The notes under the pieces are model-generated. The model was not told the origin of the DNA. It saw only the letters and a list, made by a program, of their open reading frames with translations, and ran no database searches. From assembly GCA_014773175.1 (NCBI GenBank), contig VXCM01000218.1:1-64000 (forward strand): 64,000 nucleotides of DNA, in the 5' to 3' direction. Both the position numbers and the translations under genes were made by a program. Position 1 is the first letter of the stretch, and each line of letters begins with the position of its first letter. The DNA is from Lucifuga dentata. Its lineage: Eukaryota; Chordata; Actinopteri; Ophidiiformes; Bythitidae. Shown piece after piece: positions 51,425 through 61,258 of this stretch.

Positions 51425-52656
51425 GGGCAACCCCCTACCCTGCAAAATAAAAAAACCCCTCCACAAATACCAATTAAATTTAACTTATTTATTATTTTAG
51501 AACTTATTTTTTTTATTTCAGAACTTTTAGGACATTTTAAATGTGCATAAAAATGGAAATTAAATAATTTTAAAAAATGTTTTAATTAGAAGTTTTTCAT
51601 TTTATTCAGGAGAACCTAAACTTTCATTCAGAGTTACAAGTTTATATTTGTTTTTTGTGTAGATGGCAGAATTGACCAGAATTTTAGTAAAAATACCTGT
51701 AAAATTTTTTAGAGTTTGGTATTGTGAACTCACAAAATCTCATGAAGTTTGATACTTTTTCAGTTTAGAATTGTACTTAGATGTTTTTGTCTTCTTATCA
51801 TTTTTTGTGTATATCCAACCTTTCCTAAGTAAGTTACAGCCAAGCCCTGAACATTTTTACCAAAGGTTCAGATGTTTGTGAGCTCAGAAGTAATCACATT
51901 TTTCTCTCATTTACATTATGTGAAATAAATGTAAAGATTGCTTTCCACTGGTATGAAACACGATCCATTTGTGTAAAGATGTTTCCCACCTACAGTTGCT
52001 AGAAGCTGCTTTACTGCCCAGAATTTCCATTGTGTTACAACTCCTGAGATATTATTGTTCTTCTGGAATCACTGGGAGCTGGCAGGACAGCGCCTCTGTT
52101 CTGTGGATAGTGCTGGACAAGACTGTGGAAAATGAAGCTCCCACTCAGTCGATTAGATGGAGATTTGTAATTAATTGGAGTTGATGGTGTTGGCATCAAC
52201 ACTCAGCATTTCCCGTCTATAATGCCCCGCTGTGACACAAACCCAACGTGCAAGGACTTATTTGCCAATGTACAGATACACACATCTATACACACACATA
52301 CACGCACACACACACATAACACAACAGCATTAACTGGCAGTTATAAGGGGTATGTGTATGCTTACCTCTTAAGCTGTGTGAATTTCGATCCCCCATATAC
52401 ACCCGCAAAGACTCGGCTAACTGATGAACTCAGTCTGAGAGATGTGATGAGGCTGGAGGAACAGAGGATCAGTCGATGGAGAGCCGGAAACAAGCAGAGT
52501 CTGCAGCAAACTAAGCAAGAAAATGCTCATGATCTGGAGCTGAGAGGGAAAAATCCAAGTACTTGCTGCTAACTCTCAGCAAACATTCAGTCTTGGCAGA
52601 AAAGTCATCTTTTGTTTTGTCTGCAAATGATTTTCATGGATCTGTCTCAAAGCATA

Positions 52657-53185
52657 TTAAAAGACCACACTGGCAGTTTTGCATGTTTAAGCCCAAGATA
52701 TACAACCTGCATACATGTTACGTTACTGACAACCAATTTCCAAAATATAAAACCGTATTTAATTTTCCTGTTATTTTTACAAATCCCCCAATCTTTCAAA
52801 ATCAAACAGTCAGGTGATACAGCCACCTTAAAATTTGGTGTTTCATCTTCTAACTCTTATGCATGATTGCAAAAGGCATGGTTCTTTTAATTTCTAAAAG
52901 TAATTGTCTCAGTTACTTATAATTTTGAAAATGGTAAAAGCCATTTTGTCATGGGACTATATTTCCTGGCGGAGACATACATTGTGATGGACTACTATTC
53001 TCAAACCTGTTTCAAGTCTCTACAAGTTGATTTTTCTAGCATACTGGAATGAACTGAAACCAGTCTGGGGGCGGGATTCTAAAATGTACTGCTCAAGTTG
53101 TATATTTTGAGAAATGATTGTCAGTACGGTAACGTGTTGTATATATTGGGCTCAAACATGCACCATCGTCGGTATGATCCTTTAA
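52657..53185 (-). mobile_element. TTAA-MITE copy upstream of exon Ig2
   Basis: The ends are TTAAAAGACCACACTGGCAG and GTCGGTATGATCCTTTAA. It lies about 1.4 kb upstream of exon Ig2, in the opposite orientation to the copy just downstream of that exon. Confidence 0.88.
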
Positions 53186-53728
53186 AGCTTGGGCAGATAA
53201 CCTCAGGGTAACTGTCTTCATCTTCTTCTTCATCTTATGGAAATGATTTTTCTCCATGAGCTGACTCATTTGACAGTGCTGAGTAGAAAGCAGTCATAAT
53301 GTTTGAGTTAAAGGCCATCCATGTGTTCTAGTTTGTCTTTATCAGATCAGCACAGTTGAACAAAGAGCCGGTGTGCTGCGTTGTTTGATCTTTGTCTGAA
53401 GTGACTGAAGAATGTTTGTCATGCTTTGTGGTTACATGAACTAAAGAAGAGCAATGAATTGTTCAGTGTCACGGTTATAGTGTAACCTTTTGTGTCCTCC
53501 ATATGTGCTGAGGTTAGGCAAATATGTTAGCTTGTTGTACATTATGCTGAGCTGTTCTTAGCCTTTTATTATCCTGATAAGCCAGGTTGTCCATTTTATA
53601 TGATGCTAGTTTCTTCCTGACCAATGCATAAATAAAAAGCATGGAACAGCAGAATGCAGTGAAATTAGATTTTCACAGTATTCACACAATTTTTCATGAT
53701 TTATTTATCAAAATTTGGTTTTGTATTG

Positions 53729-54069
53729 GGCAACTTGGTGGTTAGCACTGTTGCCTCATGGCAAGAAGGTCCTGGGTTCGAATCTGACCAGGTCCTTTCT
53801 GTGTGGTGCTTGCATGTTCTCTCCGTGTGTGCGTGGGTTTCCTCTGGGTGCTCCAGTTTCCTCCCACCTCCAAAGACATGCAGGTTAGATTAATTGGAAA
53901 CTCTAAATTGACTGTAGGCATGAATGAGTTTGTGTGTATATGTTAACCCTGTGATAGGCTGTGATAGGCTGGCCTTTCCAGGTTGTACTCTGCCTCTTGC
54001 CCAAAGACTGCTGGGATAGGCTCCAGCCCTGGTGACCCTGAATAGAATAAGAGGGTATGGATGATGGAT
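53729..54069 (+). mobile_element. tRNA-derived SINE with intact target-site duplication
   Basis: The head has polymerase III promoter boxes (box A-like TGGTTAGCACTG, box B GGGTTCGAATC). The body contains GTGTGCGTGGGTTTCCTC and CCTCCCACCTCCAAAGACAT, then GGGATAGGCTCCAGCCCT and a GATGATGGATGG tail. This is a well-known teleost SINE layout. It is flanked by a perfect 12-bp duplication GGTTTTGTATTG at 53717-53728 and 54070-54081. The short repeat GTGATAGGCT occurs twice in the middle. Confidence 0.9.
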
Positions 54070-54573
54070 GGTTTTGTATTGAAAAGTTTTCCATATCATC
54101 AACAAGTTCTAAGTGGTTCTATCTGTATAACTTGCCATTTCTGGCTCAGTAAAATAATTTTCTTTAATAAATAAATTAAATTGTGCTTTTAGTTAAAAAT
54201 GAAATAAATTAGTTCAGCTGTGCTAACTCCAATAACTGACATTTGCAGAGTCATGGTTTTTTATGTTCAAATTCTGCAAACCTGCCTGACTGGAAGGATT
54301 TGATTAATTCTTTGGTTTGTGGAGCTGATCATGACTGTAAATGCGATGCCTTCACTGCCATTAGTTCAAAAGGAATGAATTATTAAAAATGCAATAACCT
54401 CAAATTTGTCTTTTCATGTAGAGCAAATTTCACTTCCTTTTGTATGTGACCGTTATATCTTGCCACTTCTTTTATTTATATATATATATATCTATCCAGA
54501 AATACAAGGTTCGACTGTGTATGTATAAGTATTATTGATAGTGAGTTTTACACCCTTTTTTGTCTTATTTCAG

Positions 54574-54849
54574 GAATGCCCAGGTTCATCAGCCAGCCAG
54601 CACCAGCCAGTGTGCATGTGGGGGACACCCAGGTGATTGTGTGTGAGGTCAGCTCAGACTTGGTGCCCTTCACCCGCTGGGAGAAAGACCGCCAACCCCT
54701 GGAGCTGAGCACCAGGCTGGTCCAGCTGCCCAGTGGATCCCTGGTGGTCAACAACGCCTCGGAGGCTGATGCTGGCTCGTACCGCTGCCTGGTGGAAAAC
54801 GTGGGATCGGCCAAGTCCAGCGATGAGGCCCAGCTCCAGATAACTTCAG
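54574..54849 (+). CDS. neo1: neogenin exon encoding immunoglobulin domain 2 (internal exon)
   Basis: This exon encodes Ig domain 2 of the same neogenin gene. The acceptor is TCTTATTTCAG|GA and the donor TCAG|GTAATC. Both junctions are phase 1 and the exon is 276 nt, exactly 92 codons. With the split Gly as residue 1, the domain starts MPRFISQP, has Cys24 (VIVCEV), Trp36 (FTRWEKDRQP) and the terminal D-A-G-S-Y-R-C motif ending in Cys72. NAS at 61-63 is a possible N-glycosylation site. LVPFTRWEKDRQPL and LPSGSLVV are the neogenin-like signature, since DCC differs clearly here. The ATG at 54576 is an internal Met and not a start. In the family this domain packs with Ig1, Ig3 and Ig4 into a horseshoe at the N-terminus. 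The preceding intron is 34,155 bp and the following one 1,702 bp. The exon is much more GC-rich than the AT-rich DNA around it. Confidence 0.93.
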
Positions 54850-56551
54850 GTAATCTGGTTTATAACGGCTAATCTGATAGACATACCTGTAATGAATTAT
54901 TACCAAACAAAAGGTTTCAAATCTATCGGATGCTTAATTTGGATTAATATCCAATCGATAAAGATAAAGTTTCTGCTTGTCTTCAGTAATAGCTGTTTAC
55001 TTTAGCTTAATTAATGAGCTGCTTCATATTTAAGAGCCATGATTTACATTATACTGCTTCATCTGGTGTCAAAGCGACACTGAAACACGCTTGAGATACG
55101 TAATCCGCTACTATGAGCACTATGTCTATTTATTTTTTGTCAAAATAATTTTATTTAACCGACACGGAGCTGCAGGGAAGACAATGTATTTCTCCGACAG
55201 GAAATATAGTCCCAGCAGAAGACGGCTTTTCCACAATTAAAACGACGTGCCTTCTACAACCATGCTTAGTGTTAAAAGGCGAAACATTTAATTTTAAGGT
55301 GGGTGTATCACCTGGACATTTGATTTTGAAAGATTAAAGGATTTGAAAAAATAACATGAAAACTAAAATACGGTTTTATGTTTTGAAAACTGGTTGACTA
55401 TATGCAGGTTGTATATATTGGGCTTAAACATGCATGGTCGCCCAGTATGGTCCTTTAATTATATCCTCATGGCATAATAGTCATAAGAGCTATAGTTGAA
55501 TGTTTATGAAGTTATTATTGTTTTATCTTTGTTAAAATGATGAGATGCTAAATGGCTCTGGCGCTTCACTATCTCTTGGGTTTTTCCTGATCACATCTTT
55601 AATTGCAGTGGAGTCACAACTGAGCTTCTAGATGTTGTGAAACCACTTGTGTAGTAAATTTAAATTACTATATATCTCAGTGCAGCATTTGATTACAGAG
55701 GTATGTGGCACGCCCCTCTCTGTACATCCCCTTAACCTTAAACTGAGATGAAGCTTGAATTGTAAAGGGAAAGGTAGAACTCCCAGTGGGGTTATCTGTT
55801 GTAGCCTGAAAGGAGGCTGAATTCCACCGTGGCAGCATGTCTCATTTCACCCCTCCAGACATTTTATTTACTGAGTTGTTAAGCGCCAGGCTCCTGCAAG
55901 TACCGAGAAGATATTAGAGATTGTAAATCAGACTTCAACAAGACCCCGGTGGGGGCCTTTATCTCCGTATGTCTCCTCTTACGATGTGTATGGAAGTGGC
56001 AAAAGGTTGAATGTGTTGAGAAAGAAACCTCTTAAAGCTGTGAGAGGATATTTAAAGAGATTTTGTTTGGATGCTACCACATGTTCCACTCGAGTTTCTC
56101 CTAAGAGACTTTTGAGTTGAAAACGTGCCAAATATTCCGATGATTTCCTGCTATCTGTTTTTTTTGAGATTCTGCTTTGAACAGTATTGAGCTCTTATCT
56201 AAGCTCAGTTCATGAAATTATCCAATAATAGCCCTTCTATGTGTTGGAGTCATAAAAACGAAAGCCAAATACAATCTTCTGGTTATTGCTGGATGTGGTT
56301 AGTTGCAGTTGGAAACACAAGGGCTCACTTGAACTCCTGAAGAATTCATTCAAGTTCAGCTGTCTCATCCCTCAAAATCATTCATCTGACCATTCTGAGT
56401 CAGGTGTCATGAATGACTACTTTCAGACTTGACGTCTTTGAAGTTTTTAAGAAGGATGACACCCGTTAAGTAAAAGGTTGTGGCTTTGCTCCACTTACTC
56501 ACCTCTACCTAAAACTCACCCCTAACCCTGACCTTTTCTTCTCCCTTCCAG
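54850..56551 (+). other. neo1: neogenin intron between exons Ig2 and Ig3a
   Basis: The intron is 1,702 bp, starts with GTAATC after TCAG and ends with a strong pyrimidine tract and CCAG. It contains one 5'-truncated TTAA-MITE copy (55080-55458). From about 55460 to 56550 I see only unique-looking sequence without an open reading frame of interest. Confidence 0.85.
55080..55458 (+). mobile_element. TTAA-MITE copy, left-truncated, 0.23 kb after exon Ig2
   Basis: It begins inside the element at CTGAAACACGCTTGAGATAC and keeps the right side through GTATGGTCCTTTAA. The left 40% is absent. Confidence 0.87.
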
Positions 56552-56702
56552 AAACTGGAGAAGAGAGGAAGCTGGAGTTCCTGGTGCAGCCTGTGGCTAT
56601 GACTAAGGTGATAGGGGCCAGCGTGCTGCTACCCTGCGCGGTCACTGGATACCCTACTCCTCAAATCCGTTGGATGTTTGGAGATAAGCTGTTAGAAGAA
56701 AG
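56552..56702 (+). CDS. neo1: neogenin exon encoding the first half of immunoglobulin domain 3
   Basis: This exon encodes the N-terminal half of Ig domain 3. The acceptor is the strong pyrimidine tract TTCTTCTCCCTTCCAG, and the donor is GAAAG|GTATGAG. It enters in phase 1 and leaves in phase 2, so the 151-nt exon is asymmetric. The translation runs from ETGEERKLEFLVQPVAM through LLPCAVTGYPTPQIRWM to KLLEER. It contains the first Ig cysteine and the core Trp but not the second cysteine, which must come from the next exon. A split of Ig3 at this point (after ...ER) is the known vertebrate neogenin/DCC exon structure as I recall it. I did not find the second half of Ig3 (a D-x-G-x-Y-x-C block) in the remaining 7.3 kb, so it probably lies past the window. 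Reading on past 56702 runs into intron. A TTAA-MITE starts 191 bp downstream. Confidence 0.9.
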
Positions 56703-56893
56703 GTATGAGCAAAATTTCCTTCTGCAAGTTGCAAGCATTCCCTTTTTGGTGCACATTCCTAATTGTTGCATAAAGCAGCAACCAAACAATTATTTTGAAA
56801 GTGCTCTTAGTGTACATTTCTGCTCTAAGTTGTGTAGAATCTTGTCTATTATGCTTTACTTAAATTACTATTACCATTACTATTATGCTATAC

Positions 56894-57463
56894 TTAAAGG
56901 AGCATACCAGTGATTTTGCACGTTTGAGCCTAATATATACAACCCACATACATGTGACATTACTGCCCACCGTTTTCCAAAACATGCTATGGGAGCAGTA
57001 AATTTTAGATTGTTTTCCCCATCCTTCCAGATTGTTGTTGTTTTCAGTTCATTCCATTATGCTATAAATATCAACTTGTAGAGACTTAAACTATGTTTGA
57101 GATGTTTAATCCATCACAGTGAACACTATGTCTGTTCATTTTTTGTCACAGTAGTTTTATTTAACTGTTCCAACATGGAGCTGTACAGAAGACGTTGTAC
57201 GTCTCCGCCAGGGAATGTAGTCCAAGGAGAAGACGGCTTTTACTGAGAAATTAAAAGCAACTATGCCTCCTACGGTTGTAAATATTCAGGCGTATCAGCT
57301 GAATATTTGATTTGGAAAGATTAGGGGATTTGAAAAAATAATAAGAAAGCTATAATATGGTTTATATGGTTTTATGTTTTGGAAAATGGTTGGCAGTAAT
57401 GTATTGTATGTGGGTAGTATTTATTTGGCTCAAGCATGAAAGATCACCAGTATGCTCCTTTAA
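56894..57463 (+). mobile_element. TTAA-MITE copy 0.19 kb after exon Ig3a
   Basis: The ends are TTAAAGGAGCATACCAGTGA and CACCAGTATGCTCCTTTAA. The complete body is present. Its right edge touches the start of a LINE fragment. Confidence 0.9.
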
Positions 57464-57988
57464 ATTTCCATTTTCAAAACTCATTTTCAAATGTTTACAT
57501 GGGCTGGCTCCAGAAACGGTGTTTCAGCTCATTAAACAGAGAGATTATAGTGGGACTATGACAAGAGGAGTAACTAGCCAGAACTGTAGAGTCCCAATGT
57601 GCAGAACAACGTTTGGTCAGTCATCCTTTTCAGTAAAAGGAACGCACATGTGGAACTCTTTACCAGCAGAAATCAAGTCTCAAACAGAACTGAAGCTGTT
57701 TATTGCAAAAGTCAAACACTGGCTCAAACAAAGACAGAGATGTGAACATTAATGAGGTCATATGTTCACACAAACACAATTTTTATGTAAATTTGATTCT
57801 TTGTTTTAATCTGCATTTTGTATGAATTGTATAAATTGTTTTTTATTGTATTTAAAAGCCTGACCAGCTGCAAATTAGCTTAAGCTGGACGTCTTATATA
57901 CATTGCATTTTCCACATTTGTCTGTGGAAATGTTGTATGGATCATCCCTTCCAAATAAACAATAAATAAACAACCCAACCCAACCCAA
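57464..57988 (+). mobile_element. 3' fragment of a CR1/L2-type LINE (reverse transcriptase C-terminus)
   Basis: An open frame from 57464 to the TAA-terminated end at 57752 encodes the C-terminal tail typical of CR1/L2/Rex-like non-LTR retrotransposon ORF2: KCLHGLAPETV near the start and HMWNSLPAEIKS further on, followed by a basic stretch (KHWLKQRQR). The 3' untranslated part ends with AATAAACAATAAATAAAC and an (ACCCA)n tail at about 57970-57986. The element is strongly 5'-truncated: endonuclease and most of the RT are absent. It begins exactly where a TTAA-MITE ends. The open frame upstream of 57464 is only a translation of that MITE. Clade assignment within CR1/L2/Rex is uncertain. Confidence 0.8.
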
Positions 57989-59749
57989 ATGATACTTTAA
58001 AGCTGTATAACACTTCAGATTCTGCTGGCTTTCACTTATTCTAAGCTTTTGAAAAGCAGTGTAGACTGCAATGTACTACTCCTTTGTACCCTGCACCTCT
58101 GGCCTCTAAAAGCAAACACTTTAAGTGCTGGCGCCTGCTCCCTAAGGTGTTAATGCTATTCTGTCGGTGCTACCCCAAGAGCCCTGTGGTTAAGACCTAG
58201 ACGTGCCAACACTGCCACTTCAGCTGGGAGGCGAGGCTCCCGGTTTGCCAGCTCAGGGGGAAGTTCACAAATTAAGAGCTGAGAGAGGTTGTCACAGCGC
58301 TTGTGCTCTTACTCCTCTGACTCTCATTAGCTCAGGCACAGCGGCTCAAACCCCTCAGAGAGAATTGCATTGGACACGGAAAGTTTTATTCTCACCAATT
58401 AAGAATGAACTTTGTTTACCTAGACCCTGTGTACTGGTCCCATTTAACTTTGCAACTTATGTGATCAACATTTAATAGCTGAAATAGGGTTCTTCCAGCC
58501 AGAATGGGATTTCTACCTTCAGTGAAATTAAATGTAAGGTTGTTGCATTGGTAACCACAAGGCTCCAGCGTGGTGTGATCCAGAATATCATTAGAGTTTA
58601 CAATCATTAGTTCCCAGCGCTATTCCCCATCTCAAGTTAAATGTCTTTAACGCCAATGGAACTGTCTATGAGTACCTCTGACCTCCAAAGGGAGCTGGCT
58701 AAAAGGGTAGTTATTAATCTAGCTTGTATTAATTACAAAACACTTTCTCAAGTCCATACCTCCCCCCCTAGGGTGTCTACTGGTAATTAGCGAGCATACT
58801 CTCAACAGCCAGGGAGTTCTTCTCGACATTAAATTGTGCTCCTCCTTTCAAAACAAGAATGTATTGTGTGGCAAATAAATTACCAAGATTATTCTTTTGA
58901 TTAAAATATGACTTTGACAATTAAAAGGCAGTGGAACTTTCCTTTCTCCTTGACAGTCTCTTGTCCCTGTCAGGCATTACATGAGAGATAGAGAACTTGT
59001 TTTCTGTCAATTAAGCATTGGTGTGGCATGCAAGAGGACAGGGGAAGGGAGAGAAAAAGTGGAATATGGAAAGAGTGACTAATTGGTCTTTGAAGCGCAG
59101 TGCAGCACAAGTGCAGCCTTTAAAGCTGTAGCCATGACAAGGAAGTTTATGACGATGTGTCAAAGCTGGGAAGCAGTGTACTTCATCGACAGAGAGGATT
59201 ATTCCATTCAGATTCCGCCGCTGGCATCTGAACGTGGTCATATAACTCATTTTGTTTCTGTACTTCTTTTTCCAGCCTGTATTTACAATAACATATTATA
59301 TTAAAGAGCTGGGTTCAACATAAGCTGTAGGCGTCTCAAAATGAGTACATCTTGAAATGATGTGTGATTGTTTTGAAAAGTACCTTTGTATTTTTGGATG
59401 TCTAATTGGCCCTGTAATTCTTTACAAGCTACTTGACTTACTACTTTAGAAGTACTTTAGAATACTTGAGGACATGATGGAATCCTTTAAATGTCTTTTC
59501 AAAGTGTGCGGCATAAAGGATTAGTTGGAATACTTTCTCCAGCCTTTAAAGTGGCTCAGTCTGTTATTGTCAGTGTGAGAAGACAGTTTCTTTCATATCA
59601 CCTGTCCATATTGTTATGCAGATTTATGGTTGCCATAGAACTCTCTGATGTCTGGGATGAGAGATGGGGACTTAGAAGAGGTGGTGGTCTGAATTTTATG
59701 TCTTTGAAACTGTGTTTCTGACTGTAGAGAGATTTTCACCCAAAACATA

Positions 59750-60346
59750 TTAAAGGAACATACTGGCGATCGTGTATGTTTGAGCCCAGTATATAAAATA
59801 TATACCACGTACACATAACGTTACTGACAACCATTTCACAAAATATACTACTTTAGTGGTAAATTTTACATTTATTTTTCCTACCTTCCAGACTGTCATT
59901 CCTTTCAGTTGATCCCAGCACACTACAAAAATCAACTTGTAGGGACTTCAAACAAACTTGAGAAAAGTAATCCATCACAGCAAACAAGATGTCTATTAGT
60001 TTTTTTGTTGAAGTAACTAGATTTAAACCATCTAACACAAAGCTGCACAGAAGACAATATGTATCTCCACCAGGAAATATAGTCAGAGGAGAAGACAGAT
60101 TTTACAGAGAAATTAAAACGACTATACATTCTACAGTACAATCCTGCATAGATATTACAGGGCAAAACATTAAATTTTAAGGTGGGTGTACCACCTGAAC
60201 ATTTGATTTTGAAAGATTAGGGGATTTGGAAAAAAATAACAGGAAAACTAATATATGGTTTTGTGTTTTGGAAATTGGTTGTCAGTAACTTACCATACAG
60301 GATATGCGGGATATTGGGCTCAAACATGCACGAACTGGTCCTTTCA
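59750..60346 (+). mobile_element. TTAA-MITE copy
   Basis: The left end is TTAAAGGAACATACTGGCGA; the right end is ACTGGTCCTTTCA, with TTCA for TTAA. The body is complete. Confidence 0.88.
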
Positions 60347-61237
60347 TCGTAACTTTAAACTCACTGAGAGAAAATCTGTTGCCAAGGATAAAACACTCAG
60401 CATTTGTGGTGTTTAAGTTCAGCATCAGCATGTCACAGTATACTGTATGATTCATATGAAGCAGTTTATCCCCATGCTGAATAGAGCCCTTGTGTCATCG
60501 ATGACATCCCCAGCTGTCAGTGTGCGTTGAGGAATCAGCCTTTGAATTCACCACCATAGTGAGGTTCCTCATACACACCACTCACGATGACACTTTATGA
60601 AAAGGGCAGTCATCCTTTGTTCTTGGGAGTATCACTCTATCACCTAATAGAATCTCCAGCAGCCAATAAAATGGATGAATTATGTATGTCGGCCAGCAAT
60701 AAGGAATTGGCAGCTCATGTAAATCAAACCAAGGCATCGAGGCCGCCCTTTTCCTCTCCTCCTCCTCATGATCGTGTATATTGCATTTACTTGTGTATGA
60801 AGAAAGCATTCTGTGAGAAATGTGTTTGCAATTGGACTATACTGTCACTTCTGTGTAACACACTCGCACATACATATTGTAAATGCACATACACACCAAT
60901 TCCCATTACACACACACACAGATTCCTTAGATTCAGTGGACATTCACAACAAGTCTTTATTGTTGTGAGCTAGTTGAGGAGCCAAAGAGACATGAAGGAA
61001 ATGAAACGCTGCTTTTGGTGTTGTTGTACATGTCATTTTATAAAACTATTACAAAGGCCACAAAATATACTTACAGTGAGAGCAAAGGTGAACTCCACCA
61101 ATTTTACACATCAAATTCAATATATGGGCCATGTGCAACATGTTTTATTGTGTGAAAACAACTGTATAAAGTGTTTTTTGTGAAAATATGATGATTGAGT
61201 TTAGCAGGTTTCAGCACCAACAGGAAGTGACCCTTGT

Positions 61238-61258
61238 GAAAAAAAAAAAAAAAAAAAA
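61238..61258 (+). repeat. poly-A tract
   Basis: An A homopolymer with no retroposon body recognised before it. Confidence 0.85.

Larger units (their letters stand above)
20419..54573 (+). other. neo1: 34-kb neogenin intron between exons Ig1 and Ig2
   Basis: The intron is bounded by GTAAGG at 20419 and TTATTTCAG at 54573; both junctions are phase 1. It holds nine TTAA-MITE copies, a hAT relic, a Harbinger-like element, a fold-back element, two Helitron-like repeats, all three copies of an unclassified family, a SINE and many microsatellites. Stretches with nothing I can classify include about 21100-22260, 23200-25930, 26640-28170, 29180-30280, 30330-33090, 33960-35680, 36270-39620, 40100-40760, 41610-43420, 43710-46430, 48170-50800, 51430-52650 and 53190-53720. 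No alternative exon with a recognisable domain was seen in it. Confidence 0.85.

Noticed and set aside
53735..53790. tRNA gene
   Set aside because: Box A/B-like motifs belong to a SINE head; it has no cloverleaf and is followed by SINE body and target duplication.
20095..56702. Assignment of the gene to DCC instead of neogenin
   Set aside because: [24 protein letters not shown] and the Ig3 start fit neogenin clearly better, although the two are paralogues with the same exon plan.
56703..56913. Open frame continuing past exon Ig3a
   Set aside because: A good GTATGAG donor sits at 56703, the translation after it has no Ig features, and it runs into a MITE.
57357..57463. N-terminal part of the 131-codon LINE frame
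   Set aside because: It is a translation of the MITE right arm, not of the LINE.
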